NCBI GenBank assembly: GCA_902783265.1
Contig: CACZQJ010000001.1
Span: 1-32,615, forward strand
DNA from: an uncultured Erysipelotrichaceae bacterium
Lineage (GTDB): Bacteria > Bacillota_I > Bacilli_A > RF39 > UBA660
DNA length: 32,615 nucleotides
Direction of reading: 5' to 3'
Both the position numbers and the translations under genes were made by a program. Below are positions 14,456-22,312 of this stretch, piece after piece. The notes under the pieces were generated by a model, which did no database searches, was not told the DNA's origin, and saw only the letters and a program-made list of their open reading frames with translations. Numbering within the stretch: position 1 is the stretch's first letter; every line of letters begins with the position of its first letter.

Positions 14456-15580
14456 TTAAATATAAGTTTTTTCTCTATCTTCACCATAATTAATAGTATT
14501 GAAATGATCAAAATCAGATTCTTTAAGTAAAAACCTATAAGCAGTTTTATCATTTAATATTAAGAATACACATTTTGAGTTCTCTTCAATTTCAAAATAT
14601 ATAATTGGTGAATGAAGTTCTTCTTCGATATCAACCATATCAGTAAAGCTCTTGATATTAACAATATCGTATTTATTTAAATCTGGCATATTATGAGTTT
14701 CTGCAATAATATCGCCATATTCCTTCATAATCTTATTAACAGCTAATATATATTCAGATTTTCTAGTAACCGCAAGTAAACTCTTACCAAGTTTTACAAA
14801 TACTACTAATGAACCTAATAACACTAAAGTACCCACAACAGCTAAAGGAATGTTAATTTCTTTATTTTGATTTGCCGTACTATAAACTGTATTACTGCCA
14901 GTATTTACATAATCTGATTTAACTCTTACAGTTTGAACAAGTAAAGGAAATTGTAAACTCATATCATATTTTTCTTGTAAATTTTTCTCAGTTTCACCCT
15001 TAAGACCAGCCGAAATATTAATATTCATAGTCAAATCTACGCGAGCATCAACTGAAAGTCCAAATTGATTTCGGAAATCGGCAAGGACTTGATTATAAGC
15101 ATTATAATCTAAATTAACAACTTTATCAATAATAAATTGTTTTCCAGTACCATTCATTGTTTGCATAGCTAAAATAGGATACTCTTTAGACCAAACATCA
15201 ACCTTTCGTCCATCAGAATCTTCGCCTAATCCTCTAGCAGTAGCTACAATAGAATAATTATAAGTATAATCCAAATCCTCAGTACTGTGGAATTCAAAAT
15301 TTGGTTGAACTTCAACATGATCAATTATTGAGGCAATATACTGCTTATTCATTTCTAAATAAGGAGCCGTAAAAAAGCCGTTATTTTTCAAGTAAACTTT
15401 ATAATCCATTTTAGAATTATAAGTATAAGAATAAAGTTTTTTCTTAGCACTAGCTTCAGGATTTACAGCCTTAACAATAGAAAAAATCGAAACAGCCATT
15501 ACTGCAATAACTATAAGTAGTAAAAAAACTCTAACCCATTGTTTCAAAATTATTTTATTTTCATCTTTTTGTCTTTTCAT
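14456..15580 (-). CDS. DUF5305-like membrane protein
   Basis: A 374-residue protein with an N-terminal membrane helix (about 14-36), an external beta-rich domain (about 45-240: YTYNSKMDYKVYLKNNGFF at its start), a second helix (about 245-267), and a cytoplasmic domain of about 105 residues. The YxVYLKxN start, the two-helix layout and the position next to a SipW-type signal peptidase resemble the DUF5305 family. I assign this from memory of the pattern, so it needs a profile search. It starts 15 bases after the signal peptidase gene and shares its promoter and terminator. It is probably an accessory factor for export or assembly of the SipW cargo; this is inferred from context. Confidence 0.65.
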   Translation of the reverse strand: MKRQKDENKIILKQWVRVFLLLIVIAVMAVSIFSIVKAVNPEASAKKKLYSYTYNSKMDYKVYLKNNGFFTAPYLEMNKQYIASIIDHVEVQPNFEFHSTEDLDYTYNYSIVATARGLGEDSDGRKVDVWSKEYPILAMQTMNGTGKQFIIDKVVNLDYNAYNQVLADFRNQFGLSVDARVDLTMNINISAGLKGETEKNLQEKYDMSLQFPLLVQTVRVKSDYVNTGSNTVYSTANQNKEINIPLAVVGTLVLLGSLVVFVKLGKSLLAVTRKSEYILAVNKIMKEYGDIIAETHNMPDLNKYDIVNIKSFTDMVDIEEELHSPIIYFEIEENSKCVFLILNDKTAYRFLLKESDFDHFNTINYGEDREKTYI

Positions 15581-15595
15581 ACTATTCTCCCCTTT

Positions 15596-16738
15596 TTACG
15601 AAATTGCACCACTAAGCCATACTGATGGATAACCAATAAATGGTACAACAAACATTACTTTTCCTTTCACATTTTCAAGATGGGCTTTATCAACATCTAT
15701 CGTATTATTATGATCACCTTTAGTAATAAATAATTTATTACCATAATCATCATTAGTAATCTCAACTATCCTATGGATAACATATTTACTACCGCTTACA
15801 AACTGAATAACATCTCCAACTTGAAGTAGGTCTTTCTCTTGAGTGTTTATTTTTTTAACAACAACCGCATCGCCTCTATTAAATGTTGGTGACATACTAC
15901 CAGACATAACAGCAATAGGTTGATATTTAAATAAACCCATAACAAATCCAGCAAGAAGTCCAATAAAAACAAATACAGGGATATAAACTACTGGACTATA
16001 TTTTGTTCTTTCCCTTTTAGAAAGCCTTTCAGTTCTATTTACATGAACATAATTCATATAAACATAAACAGCAAGCGGCAATGCCACACCTACAAGTGCC
16101 GTTCCAAACCAATCCAAATCAGGGATAATCGGAACAATAAATGGTGGAATTTCAACAAAAGCTCGGTACATAATTGAAAACTTAGCTCCACCTATATAAA
16201 CAAGATAAGTAAGTATTGCGCTTTCAAGTATTGTTGGAATTAACATAGATGAAACATAAGTAAATCCCGTTTGCAAATCAGCAAAATGATTCAAAAAACC
16301 TGAAAAATTAATATTCAAAGCAGCAAACACAATTACAATCAAAACATAATTAATTCGTTTCTTCTTTTCATTTTTAATTAAGGCTTCTCTCACAAATTCC
16401 TGGAAAAACAAAATTCCAACAAATGACCATAAGTTTCTTAATATACTAAATATTTCTTTTGAATATGGTGTTCTCTCAAACCCAAATATCAATCCGAGTA
16501 AAAAATATATAATAATATATATAATAAGTGTGATCAATAAACTTTGAGTTTTATCTCTTTCGCCTTTTACTCTTAAATTCGTATCATGACTTAAATAAAC
16601 TGCAACGCCACATATAATAATCCAAAACATAGGATTAATAAATTCATTATAATATGGTAAATTCATTGGACTTAAGACAAAAGTGTTAAGAAAGAAGTAT
16701 ATAGTAAGAAGACCATAAACTATTAAATTGTTCTTCAT
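15596..16738 (-). CDS. SipW-type signal peptidase I with long membrane N-terminus
   Basis: A 380-residue protein. The C-terminal 110 residues are an ER/archaeal-type signal peptidase: VMSGSMSPTF (catalytic Ser281), YVIHRIVEI (His322 in place of the Lys of ordinary bacterial enzymes) and KGDHN (Asp342). The Ser-His type is that of Bacillus SipW, which processes TasA-like proteins. Unusually, the first 270 residues are a multi-helix membrane domain of about seven helices; classical SipW is only about 190 residues long. The ATG at 16738 is used because GAGGGG lies 8 bases upstream; an upstream GTG at 16780 would sit at the transcription start. The DUF5305-like gene follows and cargo genes flank the operon. 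Confidence 0.9.
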   Translation of the reverse strand: MKNNLIVYGLLTIYFFLNTFVLSPMNLPYYNEFINPMFWIIICGVAVYLSHDTNLRVKGERDKTQSLLITLIIYIIIYFLLGLIFGFERTPYSKEIFSILRNLWSFVGILFFQEFVREALIKNEKKKRINYVLIVIVFAALNINFSGFLNHFADLQTGFTYVSSMLIPTILESAILTYLVYIGGAKFSIMYRAFVEIPPFIVPIIPDLDWFGTALVGVALPLAVYVYMNYVHVNRTERLSKRERTKYSPVVYIPVFVFIGLLAGFVMGLFKYQPIAVMSGSMSPTFNRGDAVVVKKINTQEKDLLQVGDVIQFVSGSKYVIHRIVEITNDDYGNKLFITKGDHNNTIDVDKAHLENVKGKVMFVVPFIGYPSVWLSGAIS

Positions 16739-16791
16739 GTTATAACCCCTCTTATGAATAGTATTTACCACACTATCCACTACTATAATAA

Positions 16792-16820
16792 ATTATAACA
16801 TAACAAAATGTAATTGACAA
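16792..16820 (-). promoter_or_regulatory. Promoter of signal peptidase operon
   Basis: TTGTCA (16815-16820), a 17-base spacer and an extended -10 TGTTATAAT (TATAAT at 16792-16797) on the minus strand. Confidence 0.85.
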
Positions 16821-16863
16821 CGATTTTAAAAATTTTTTTCCCATTTTTACACTTTAAAATAAG

Positions 16864-16887
16864 AAAAAGCTTAATTTTAAGCTTTTT
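16864..16887 (-). terminator. Terminator overlapping cargo gene 3' end
   Basis: AAAAAGCTT-N6-AAGCTTTTT, a 9-bp stem with the A/T run built in. It covers the stop codon (16877-16879) and the last codons of the cargo gene. Confidence 0.8.
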
Positions 16888-17443
16888 GAACATAGTTTAA
16901 AGTCATTAATACTGTTTTTTCAAGTTGGGCTGCTGACGGTTGAGTAGTAACAGCAGGATTATAAGTAGCAGTTACTGTAAACGTATCAGTTCCACCATTA
17001 GCATTTAAATCATCACCAACAGCAATTCCTGAATAAGTGTATAATATTGCATCAGTTGGATTAGTTTGCCCCATAGTTGCATCACTGAACGTAATACCAC
17101 CAGGTCCTAACTCAGCATTAATAGTACCACTATTTTCAACAGTAACAGTATAAGTTACAGACTCAGAAGGTGAAAGTAAAATTGCACTAAATTCAGCCGT
17201 ATAATTATCTTTAACCTCATGTTTTATACTTCCAGCAGTAGTATAAGTAGTCTCTCCATTGCTATAAGTGCCCACTGCGGTCGCAGATGGAGTAATTGAT
17301 TTAATATGAACATTCCATGAACTATTAATATTAGCCGTACCATTAATATTTAAATTAGTAGCAAACGCTGCATAACCTACTGCCATAACTAAAACTATTG
17401 CAAGAAGTACTCCTATTAAAATATTTTTATGCCTTGATTCCAT
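16877..17443 (-). CDS. SipW-dependent secreted cargo protein, TasA/CalY-like
   Basis: A 188-residue secreted protein. The signal segment (about 8-27) leads to VGYAAFATNLNINGTANI, then NSSWNVHI, and the body contains LLSPSESVTYTVTVENSGTI, a TasA/camelysin-like strand pattern. It ends MTLNYVQKA, like the protein at 7129, and has no Cys pair; these two form one subgroup. A strong AGGAGGT ribosome binding site precedes the ATG. It is the cargo gene closest to the signal peptidase, only 139 bases upstream of that gene, but has its own promoter and terminator. Fibre or matrix function is inferred from the family. Confidence 0.88.
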   Translation of the reverse strand: MESRHKNILIGVLLAIVLVMAVGYAAFATNLNINGTANINSSWNVHIKSITPSATAVGTYSNGETTYTTAGSIKHEVKDNYTAEFSAILLSPSESVTYTVTVENSGTINAELGPGGITFSDATMGQTNPTDAILYTYSGIAVGDDLNANGGTDTFTVTATYNPAVTTQPSAAQLEKTVLMTLNYVQKA

Positions 17444-17478
17444 ATTCTACCTCCTATCATAAAATCTACCCTAATAAA

Positions 17479-17507
17479 ACTATATCATTTTTTAAAGACT
17501 TAATCAA
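17479..17507 (-). promoter_or_regulatory. Promoter of cargo gene at 16877
   Basis: TTGATT (17502-17507), a 17-base spacer and extended -10 TGATATAGT (TATAGT at 17479-17484) on the minus strand. Confidence 0.65.
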
Positions 17508-17531
17508 GATTTTTTTATTATTTTAGCAAAA

Positions 17532-17555
17532 TAAAAGACCGCTTATAAGCAGTCT
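17532..17555 (-). terminator. Terminator of cargo gene at 17568
   Basis: On the minus strand AGAC-T-GCTT-AT-AAGC-G-GTCT, an 8-bp stem with one internal mismatch, followed by TTTATTTT. Confidence 0.75.
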
Positions 17556-17567
17556 ATTATAAACACA

Positions 17568-18140
17568 TTATTGAGCTTGACTAGCTACGATAGTAACAGT
17601 AATTCCAGCACTTTCTTCACCAGCTAAACTTGTAACGTTTTCATTTTTGAATTCAGCAGTTACTTTAATAGTAGTATTACCAGTATTAGCAACTAAAGAA
17701 TTACTTGCAGGATTTTCAACAGTAAATTGAATATGTCCAGCTTGACTAGTACAAACATTACCAGTACATGTTGTAGTACCTGTTCCTGAAACACTAGGAG
17801 CTGCTAAAGTTGCAGGTAAACTACCTTCATTTAGAATAGTTAAAAGAAATTCAACTTTATCGCCAGGTTGGTTTAATGTAGCATTAACATTTGCAGTTAA
17901 ATTACCATCATAACCAACAGTTCCTACTGGGGCGTCAGTTCCACCAGTTCCAGTTGTTGGAGTAACAACACCAGGTGCTGTTGTAGTTTTAGAAGTATCA
18001 AAATGTACATTCCAACTTGAATTAATTGTTGCAGTACCATTAATTGTTAAAGTAGTAGCAAATGCTGCATAACCTACTGCCATAACAAATACTACTGCTA
18101 GTAGTGCTCCTATTAACGCATTCTTGTGTTTAGATTCCAT
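17568..18140 (-). CDS. SipW-dependent secreted cargo protein with Cys pair
   Basis: A 190-residue secreted protein. The signal segment (about 8-26) leads to VGYAAFATTLTINGTATI, then NSSWNVHFDTSKT. A Gly/Thr-rich stretch (TPTTGTGGTDAPVGTVGY) follows, then the strand LNQPGDKVEFLLTILNEGSL. A Cys pair, CTGNVCTSQAGHIQFTV, is shared in position with the proteins at 20235 and 20847 and may form a small disulfide loop. The ribosome binding site is a very strong AAGGAGGAAGGA, suggesting high expression. The promoter is weaker (18194-18222). It belongs to the same subgroup as the two cargo genes beyond argS, probably by duplication. Confidence 0.88.
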   Translation of the reverse strand: MESKHKNALIGALLAVVFVMAVGYAAFATTLTINGTATINSSWNVHFDTSKTTTAPGVVTPTTGTGGTDAPVGTVGYDGNLTANVNATLNQPGDKVEFLLTILNEGSLPATLAAPSVSGTGTTTCTGNVCTSQAGHIQFTVENPASNSLVANTGNTTIKVTAEFKNENVTSLAGEESAGITVTIVASQAQ

Positions 18141-18193
18141 TTTCCTTCCTCCTTATATATTTTTTGCAAGTAGCCTATCTCTACTCTGATACT

Positions 18194-18222
18194 AATATAC
18201 CATTTTTCTAAATTTAGTTCAA
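18194..18222 (-). promoter_or_regulatory. Possible promoter of cargo gene at 17568
   Basis: TTGAAC (18217-18222), a 17-base spacer and TATATT (18194-18199) on the minus strand; each box has two mismatches or fewer to consensus. Confidence 0.5.
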
Positions 18223-18232
18223 GGATAAAATC

Positions 18233-18267
18233 AAAAAAAAGAAAAAAATTTTAATTTTTTCTTTTTT
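18233..18267 (-). terminator. AT-rich hairpin at argS stop
   Basis: On the minus strand AAAAAAGAAAAAATT pairs with the following ATTTTTTTCTTTTTT, almost entirely by A-T pairs. It overlaps the argS stop codon and is T-rich afterwards. The low GC content makes it a weak candidate. Confidence 0.45.
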
Positions 18268-19951
18268 ACATTGCCTTAGGTATACTAATTCCAAGTAATG
18301 AAAGTAATTTTTTCAAAACTTTATTATTAAATGAAAGAACTATATCATAATCATTCCTGATTTTTTCATCAATCCCGTTCATCTTATTAGCCTCATAAAA
18401 GTTATTAGCTATAACCGCAAGTTCATACAAATAATTAGCAATATAATGTGGTTTTCTTTCTAAAGCTGCCTCATTAATCACATTACTTACATCTAATAGT
18501 TTTAATCTTAAAGCCCTATCTACATCATTATAAATTTCAGAAGAAAGATTTCCATCATTATTAGAAAGAAGTTTATTAATTCTTAAATAACTATATAAAA
18601 TATATGAACCCGTTTTACCATTTACTTCACTAAATTTTTTAATATCAAATATATAATTTCTTGTTAAATCATTTTGAAGATCGGCAAATTTAATAATTGC
18701 ATTTACTATTTTATCCAAATCTTCACTACCCATATTTTTATTTTCTTCTCTTAAATTAATAAACTCATCTTTAACCTCTTTAATTAAAGATTCGAGTTTT
18801 AAAGCTCCTCCTTCACGAGTTTTAAAAGGTTTATTATCAGGGCCATTCACAGTTCCATAACCATAATGTTCCAAACTTCCATCATAAATATTTGCTTTTC
18901 TAGTAGCTCTAAAAACTTGCTTAAAATGTAATGCCTGTCTATTATCAGTAACATATATTATTGCATCAGGATTAAAGTCTTTTTTTCTCTGCCAAATAGT
19001 CCCTAAATCAGAAGTTGCATATAAATAAGCTCCATCACTTTTTTGCAAAATAAGTGGTGGAATATCTATTTTATCATCGTCTTCTTTAACATCTATTATT
19101 TTAGCCCCATCGTCTTCCTTAACAATGCCTTTACTTTCAATAAAAGGAATCATTTCTGAAAATTGTTTATAAGAATCAGACTCACCATACCATAAATCAA
19201 AATGAACATCTAAATATTCGTAAAGCCTTTTAATATCAGCAATTGAAATATCACATATTTTTTTCCACAAAATTTTGTAATTTGAATTTCCATCCTGTAA
19301 ATCTTTAGTTATTTTAAGGCATTTGGCTTTTACATCATCATTTTCTTTACATAAAGCACTCATTTCAGGATAAGTTTTATTTAAATAATCTAAATCAAAT
19401 TCAATATCTTTAAAATCAGTATTAGGAAAATCTCTAATAATGCCATAAATAACTTGTCCCATCTGCGTTCCGATATCACCTAAATGTACATCACCTATTA
19501 CTTTATTTCCTTTAAATTTTAAAATATTATAAATAGCCTGGCCAATAATAGCCGTTCTTAAATGCCCAACATGAAGAGGCTTAGCAACATTAGGACCTCC
19601 ATAATCAATAACAATAGTATTATGTTCTTCTTCTATTCCAAACTTATCTTTATTAATAAGCTCTTTTAGCATTTTATTTATAAATTCATCACTGACGCAA
19701 ATATTTATAAAGCCAGGTTTTGCAAGTGTGACACTATTAAAATATAAAGAAAAATCATCCATTTCATTAATAGTTTTTACAATATCCTCGCCAATTACTA
19801 AAGGTGCTTTATGATATTCTTTAGCAAGGCTAAATAAATTATCACATTGAAAATCAACATTTTCTTCTTTAGACTTAACAACTTTAGCATCTACTTCATA
19901 CCCTAGTTTTTTAAAAGCCTGATTTAAAATATCCTCTAATTTTTCTTGCAT
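18266..19951 (-). CDS. argS: Arginyl-tRNA synthetase
   Basis: A 561-residue class Ia synthetase that charges tRNA-Arg. It has the N-terminal Add1-type domain, the catalytic start DYGGPNVAKPLHVGHLR (HVGH at 127-130), LGDIGTQMGQ, the ArgS equivalent of KMSKS in KPFKTREGGALKL, and a helical anticodon-binding domain ending LLSLLGISIPKAM. Length and order are normal. The ATG at 19951 is set by GGAGGG; upstream in-frame codons lie inside the T-box leader and are not translated. Expression is controlled by the T-box riboswitch upstream. It is an ordinary housekeeping gene sitting between SipW-cargo genes. Confidence 0.97.
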   Translation of the reverse strand: MQEKLEDILNQAFKKLGYEVDAKVVKSKEENVDFQCDNLFSLAKEYHKAPLVIGEDIVKTINEMDDFSLYFNSVTLAKPGFINICVSDEFINKMLKELINKDKFGIEEEHNTIVIDYGGPNVAKPLHVGHLRTAIIGQAIYNILKFKGNKVIGDVHLGDIGTQMGQVIYGIIRDFPNTDFKDIEFDLDYLNKTYPEMSALCKENDDVKAKCLKITKDLQDGNSNYKILWKKICDISIADIKRLYEYLDVHFDLWYGESDSYKQFSEMIPFIESKGIVKEDDGAKIIDVKEDDDKIDIPPLILQKSDGAYLYATSDLGTIWQRKKDFNPDAIIYVTDNRQALHFKQVFRATRKANIYDGSLEHYGYGTVNGPDNKPFKTREGGALKLESLIKEVKDEFINLREENKNMGSEDLDKIVNAIIKFADLQNDLTRNYIFDIKKFSEVNGKTGSYILYSYLRINKLLSNNDGNLSSEIYNDVDRALRLKLLDVSNVINEAALERKPHYIANYLYELAVIANNFYEANKMNGIDEKIRNDYDIVLSFNNKVLKKLLSLLGISIPKAM

Positions 19952-19991
19952 ATTATCCCTCCATAAAATTAAAAAAATTCCATAAAATAAG

Positions 19992-20170
19992 GACGGATAT
20001 TTCCGCGGTGCCACCTTAATTCATAGAATTTCTATGCTCTTAAATCTTTAACGCAGATCTGCGAACAAGCTAAAAAGGTGCGTTCATAAGTAAATACTAT
20101 CAGTTTCCACTAAACACTAACTCACTATAAATATTTAATCTTATTACTATTCCTTCGTCATCACTTTGAA
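19992..20170 (-). promoter_or_regulatory. T-box riboswitch controlling argS
   Basis: The leader between the promoter and argS contains the T-box sequence AAGGTGGCACCGCGG (about 20002-20016). It can form the antiterminator helix AAGG-[7-base bulge]-GCGGA / TCCGT-CCTT. Upstream are a stem III (CATAGA / TCTATG) and a stem I region starting GACGAAGGAATAGTAA. On the 3' side of stem I the sequence GAACGCACC offers CGC (20080-20082) as specifier, an Arg codon that fits the downstream gene. Uncharged tRNA-Arg would pair with the CGC and with the T-box bulge and allow read-through. The competing terminator is not obvious to me; a long imperfect helix reaching to about 19980 is possible. Confidence 0.92.
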
Positions 20171-20173
20171 ATA

Positions 20174-20202
20174 ATTATAAAAAATTATTCATTGTTTGTC
20201 AA
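20174..20202 (-). promoter_or_regulatory. Consensus promoter of T-box-argS
   Basis: TTGACA (20197-20202), exactly 17 bases and TATAAT (20174-20179) on the minus strand: a perfect sigma-A promoter. Confidence 0.95.
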
Positions 20203-20203
20203 G

Positions 20204-20228
20204 AAAAAAGATTACCAAAAGGTAATCT
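20204..20228 (-). terminator. Terminator of the tandem cargo pair
   Basis: On the minus strand AGATTACC-TTTT-GGTAATCT, a perfect 8-bp stem, followed by at least five T. It isolates the cargo pair from the argS promoter, which begins two bases further on. Confidence 0.88.
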
Positions 20229-20234
20229 ATAAAA

Positions 20235-20819
20235 CTAAGCTTGTGTTGCCGAAAAAGTTACTGCAACCTTTAATTGCTCACCAGAAGCCAAATTTGAAAC
20301 TGTCGTATTTTTAAACTTAGCAGTTACATTAATAGTTGCTGTACCGCCATTTGCTGTTAAACTGGTTTTTGAAAAACTGCCAATTGTGAATTCAACATGT
20401 CCAGCTGTACTTGTACAAACCGTGCTAGTACCACTACCAGAACATGAACCACCACTTGTTGCCGTCATTGTAGGTGTACCCAAAGTTGCTGCTAAACTAC
20501 CAGAATTTTTAACAGTTAAGGTATAAACAACCGTATCTCCAGGTTGATATAAAGTAGCACCTAAAGTTGCTGTAGTATCACCATTAGAATATGCAATAGT
20601 TCCTCCTGAAGGAGCCGTTCCACCAGTTTTACCAATTGTAGTTGCTATAACTCCCGTCCCTGAAGTTTTAGTTGAATCAAATTTAACATCCCAGCTTGAA
20701 CTAATTGTTGCCGTACCATTAATTGTAAGTGCTGTGCTAAAAGCCGCATAAGCTACAGCCATAACTACTAGTACTGCAAGTAGCATTGCTATCATTATAT
20801 TTTTACGATTGTTTGTCAT
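20235..20819 (-). CDS. SipW-dependent secreted cargo protein with Cys pair
   Basis: A 194-residue secreted protein and second gene of a tandem pair (27 bases after the first). The signal segment (about 8-26) leads to VAYAAFSTALTINGTATI, then SSSWDVKFDSTKTSGTGV, a Gly/Thr/Ser-rich region, LYQPGDTVVYTLTVKNSGSL, and a Cys pair in CSGSGTSTVCTSTAGHVEFTI (spacing longer than in its paralogues). It ends VTFSATQA. Its ribosome binding site (AAGGATAAGAG) is weaker than that of the first gene. Secretion by the SipW-type peptidase and an extracellular structural role are inferred from the family. Confidence 0.87.
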   Translation of the reverse strand: MTNNRKNIMIAMLLAVLVVMAVAYAAFSTALTINGTATISSSWDVKFDSTKTSGTGVIATTIGKTGGTAPSGGTIAYSNGDTTATLGATLYQPGDTVVYTLTVKNSGSLAATLGTPTMTATSGGSCSGSGTSTVCTSTAGHVEFTIGSFSKTSLTANGGTATINVTAKFKNTTVSNLASGEQLKVAVTFSATQA

Positions 20820-20846
20820 TTTCTCTTATCCTTACTTTAATAATTA

Positions 20847-21419
20847 TTAACTAGCTGCTTGAGTAGCAGTAATAGAAACAACAATGCTTGCTTCTTCGCC
20901 ACTAGATAAACTAGTAACAGCAGTATCAACAAATTCAGCAGTTACTTGCATAGTGGTACTTCCATTAGTAGCATTTAAAGTTGAGCTTAATGGACTACCA
21001 ACAGTAAATTTAATATGCCCAGCTGAACTAGTACAAATAAGACCTGAACAATTAGTTGCCTCTCCTGCAGTTGCTGAAGGTGCCCCTAAAGTGGCTTTTA
21101 AACTACCTTCGTTTTTAATAGTTAAAGTAAATACAACTTTATCACCTGGTTGTCTAAGCGTTGCTCTAACACCTGCATGTTGACCATCAGTATATGAAAC
21201 TGTTCCTGATGGCGCAGTTGAACCTCCTGCACCAGTAGTTGGATTAATAACACCGGTTCCTGAAGTCTTTGTTGTATCAAAATGAACATTCCAGCTTGAA
21301 TTAATTGTTGCTGTACCATTAATTGTAAGTGCAGTACTAAATGCTGCATAAGCTACAGCCATAACTACTAAAGCTCCCAATAACATTGCGATCATCGCAT
21401 TTTTGTGATTGTTTCCCAT
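20847..21419 (-). CDS. SipW-dependent secreted cargo protein with Cys pair
   Basis: A 190-residue secreted protein, first of the tandem pair. The signal segment (about 8-26) leads to VAYAAFSTALTINGTATI, then NSSWNVHFDTTKTSGTGVIN. This is followed by PTTGAGGSTAPSGTVSYTDG, LRQPGDKVVFTLTIKNEGSL and the Cys pair CSGLICTSSAGHIKFTV. It is very like the protein at 17568 through most of its length, so the three Cys-pair genes arose by duplication on both sides of argS. It has a strong GAGGAGG ribosome binding site and a promoter at 21448-21476. Confidence 0.88.
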   Translation of the reverse strand: MGNNHKNAMIAMLLGALVVMAVAYAAFSTALTINGTATINSSWNVHFDTTKTSGTGVINPTTGAGGSTAPSGTVSYTDGQHAGVRATLRQPGDKVVFTLTIKNEGSLKATLGAPSATAGEATNCSGLICTSSAGHIKFTVGSPLSSTLNATNGSTTMQVTAEFVDTAVTSLSSGEEASIVVSITATQAAS

Positions 21420-21447
21420 AAATAAATTCCTCCTCTATCTTAATTAA

Positions 21448-21476
21448 ACTATAACATAACTTTTTTTTATATGCAA
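21448..21476 (-). promoter_or_regulatory. Promoter of tandem cargo pair
   Basis: Extended -10 TGTTATAGT (TATAGT at 21448-21453) with a weak TTGCAT -35 (21471-21476) at 17-base spacing, on the minus strand. Confidence 0.6.
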
Positions 21477-21502
21477 CAGCAATTTTAAAACTTTACACAA
21501 AC

Positions 21503-22312
21503 TTACACCATAAAATAAAGCAAAACAATAACTCCTAATATGATGCGGTAATACCCAAATATTTTAAAATCATGCCTCTTAATGTAATTCATTAAAAATC
21601 TTATAACAAACATTGAAACAATAAAAGCCACAATCATACCAGTAAGTAAAATTGCAAGTTCGGCACCTGTAAAATTAAATGAAAACTTAAATAATTTAAG
21701 AAGACTAGCCCCAAACATTACCGGAATTGCCAAAAAGAAAGTAAACTCAGCTGCTACTGTCCTAGATACCCCTATCATCAAAGCTCCAAGTATTGTGGCT
21801 CCAGATCTAGATGTGCCCGGAAAAACTGCTGCTATTAATTGAAATATACCAATAAGTAAAGCAGTATTATAAGTAATTTCTTCCAAAGAATTAATCTTTG
21901 ATTTTTTATTCTTATTTTCAATTACTATAAATAAAACGCCGAAAATAATTAAAGCAAGTGATACACAAACCGGATTATAAAATAATTTTTCAAATACCTC
22001 ATCAAACAAAATACCAACAATCGCTGCTGGAACGCAAGCAACTATTATCTTTCCCCATAAAGATACAATATTTTTATTAATTTTAATATTTTCCTTTTCC
22101 TTATAAAAAGGGAAAATCTTCTTCCAAAAAAGTAATACAACCGCAAGTATTGCACCAAGTTGAATCACAACCTGAAACATACTATAAAACTCATCAGACA
22201 CATCTAACTTCATAATCTCATTAAGTAAAATTAAATGACCGGTACTACTAATTGGAAGCCATTCTGTAATTCCCTCAACAATACCAAAAATAATTGCCTT
22301 TATAATAAACAT
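21503..22312 (-). CDS. uppP: Undecaprenyl-diphosphate phosphatase
   Basis: A 269-residue polytopic membrane enzyme (BacA/UppP) that removes a phosphate from undecaprenyl diphosphate to recycle the lipid carrier for peptidoglycan and teichoic acid synthesis. The two active-site motifs are intact: GIVEGITEWLPISSTGHLIL near the N-terminus and FPGTSRSGATI in the middle. Length is normal. The ATG overlaps the TAA stop of the lipoprotein gene (TAATG) with GAGGTT upstream, so it is the last gene of an overlapping operon with tex. I see no clear terminator in the 80 bases after it. Confidence 0.96.
   Translation of the reverse strand: MFIIKAIIFGIVEGITEWLPISSTGHLILLNEIMKLDVSDEFYSMFQVVIQLGAILAVVLLFWKKIFPFYKEKENIKINKNIVSLWGKIIVACVPAAIVGILFDEVFEKLFYNPVCVSLALIIFGVLFIVIENKNKKSKINSLEEITYNTALLIGIFQLIAAVFPGTSRSGATILGALMIGVSRTVAAEFTFFLAIPVMFGASLLKLFKFSFNFTGAELAILLTGMIVAFIVSMFVIRFLMNYIKRHDFKIFGYYRIILGVIVLLYFMV

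Noticed and set aside
19952-20014. Longer argS start at 20014
   Set aside because: This region is the untranslated T-box antiterminator; the GGAGGG site sets the start at 19951.
20884-21349. Open frames of 99 and 75 residues over the cargo gene at 20847
   Set aside because: They are other-frame readings of a repetitive Gly/Thr/Ser-rich coding sequence and lack signals of their own.
16877-21419. CRISPR array or DNA repeat array across the cargo genes
   Set aside because: The repeated blocks are protein-coding and spaced by whole genes; they are diverged paralogues, not short regular repeats.
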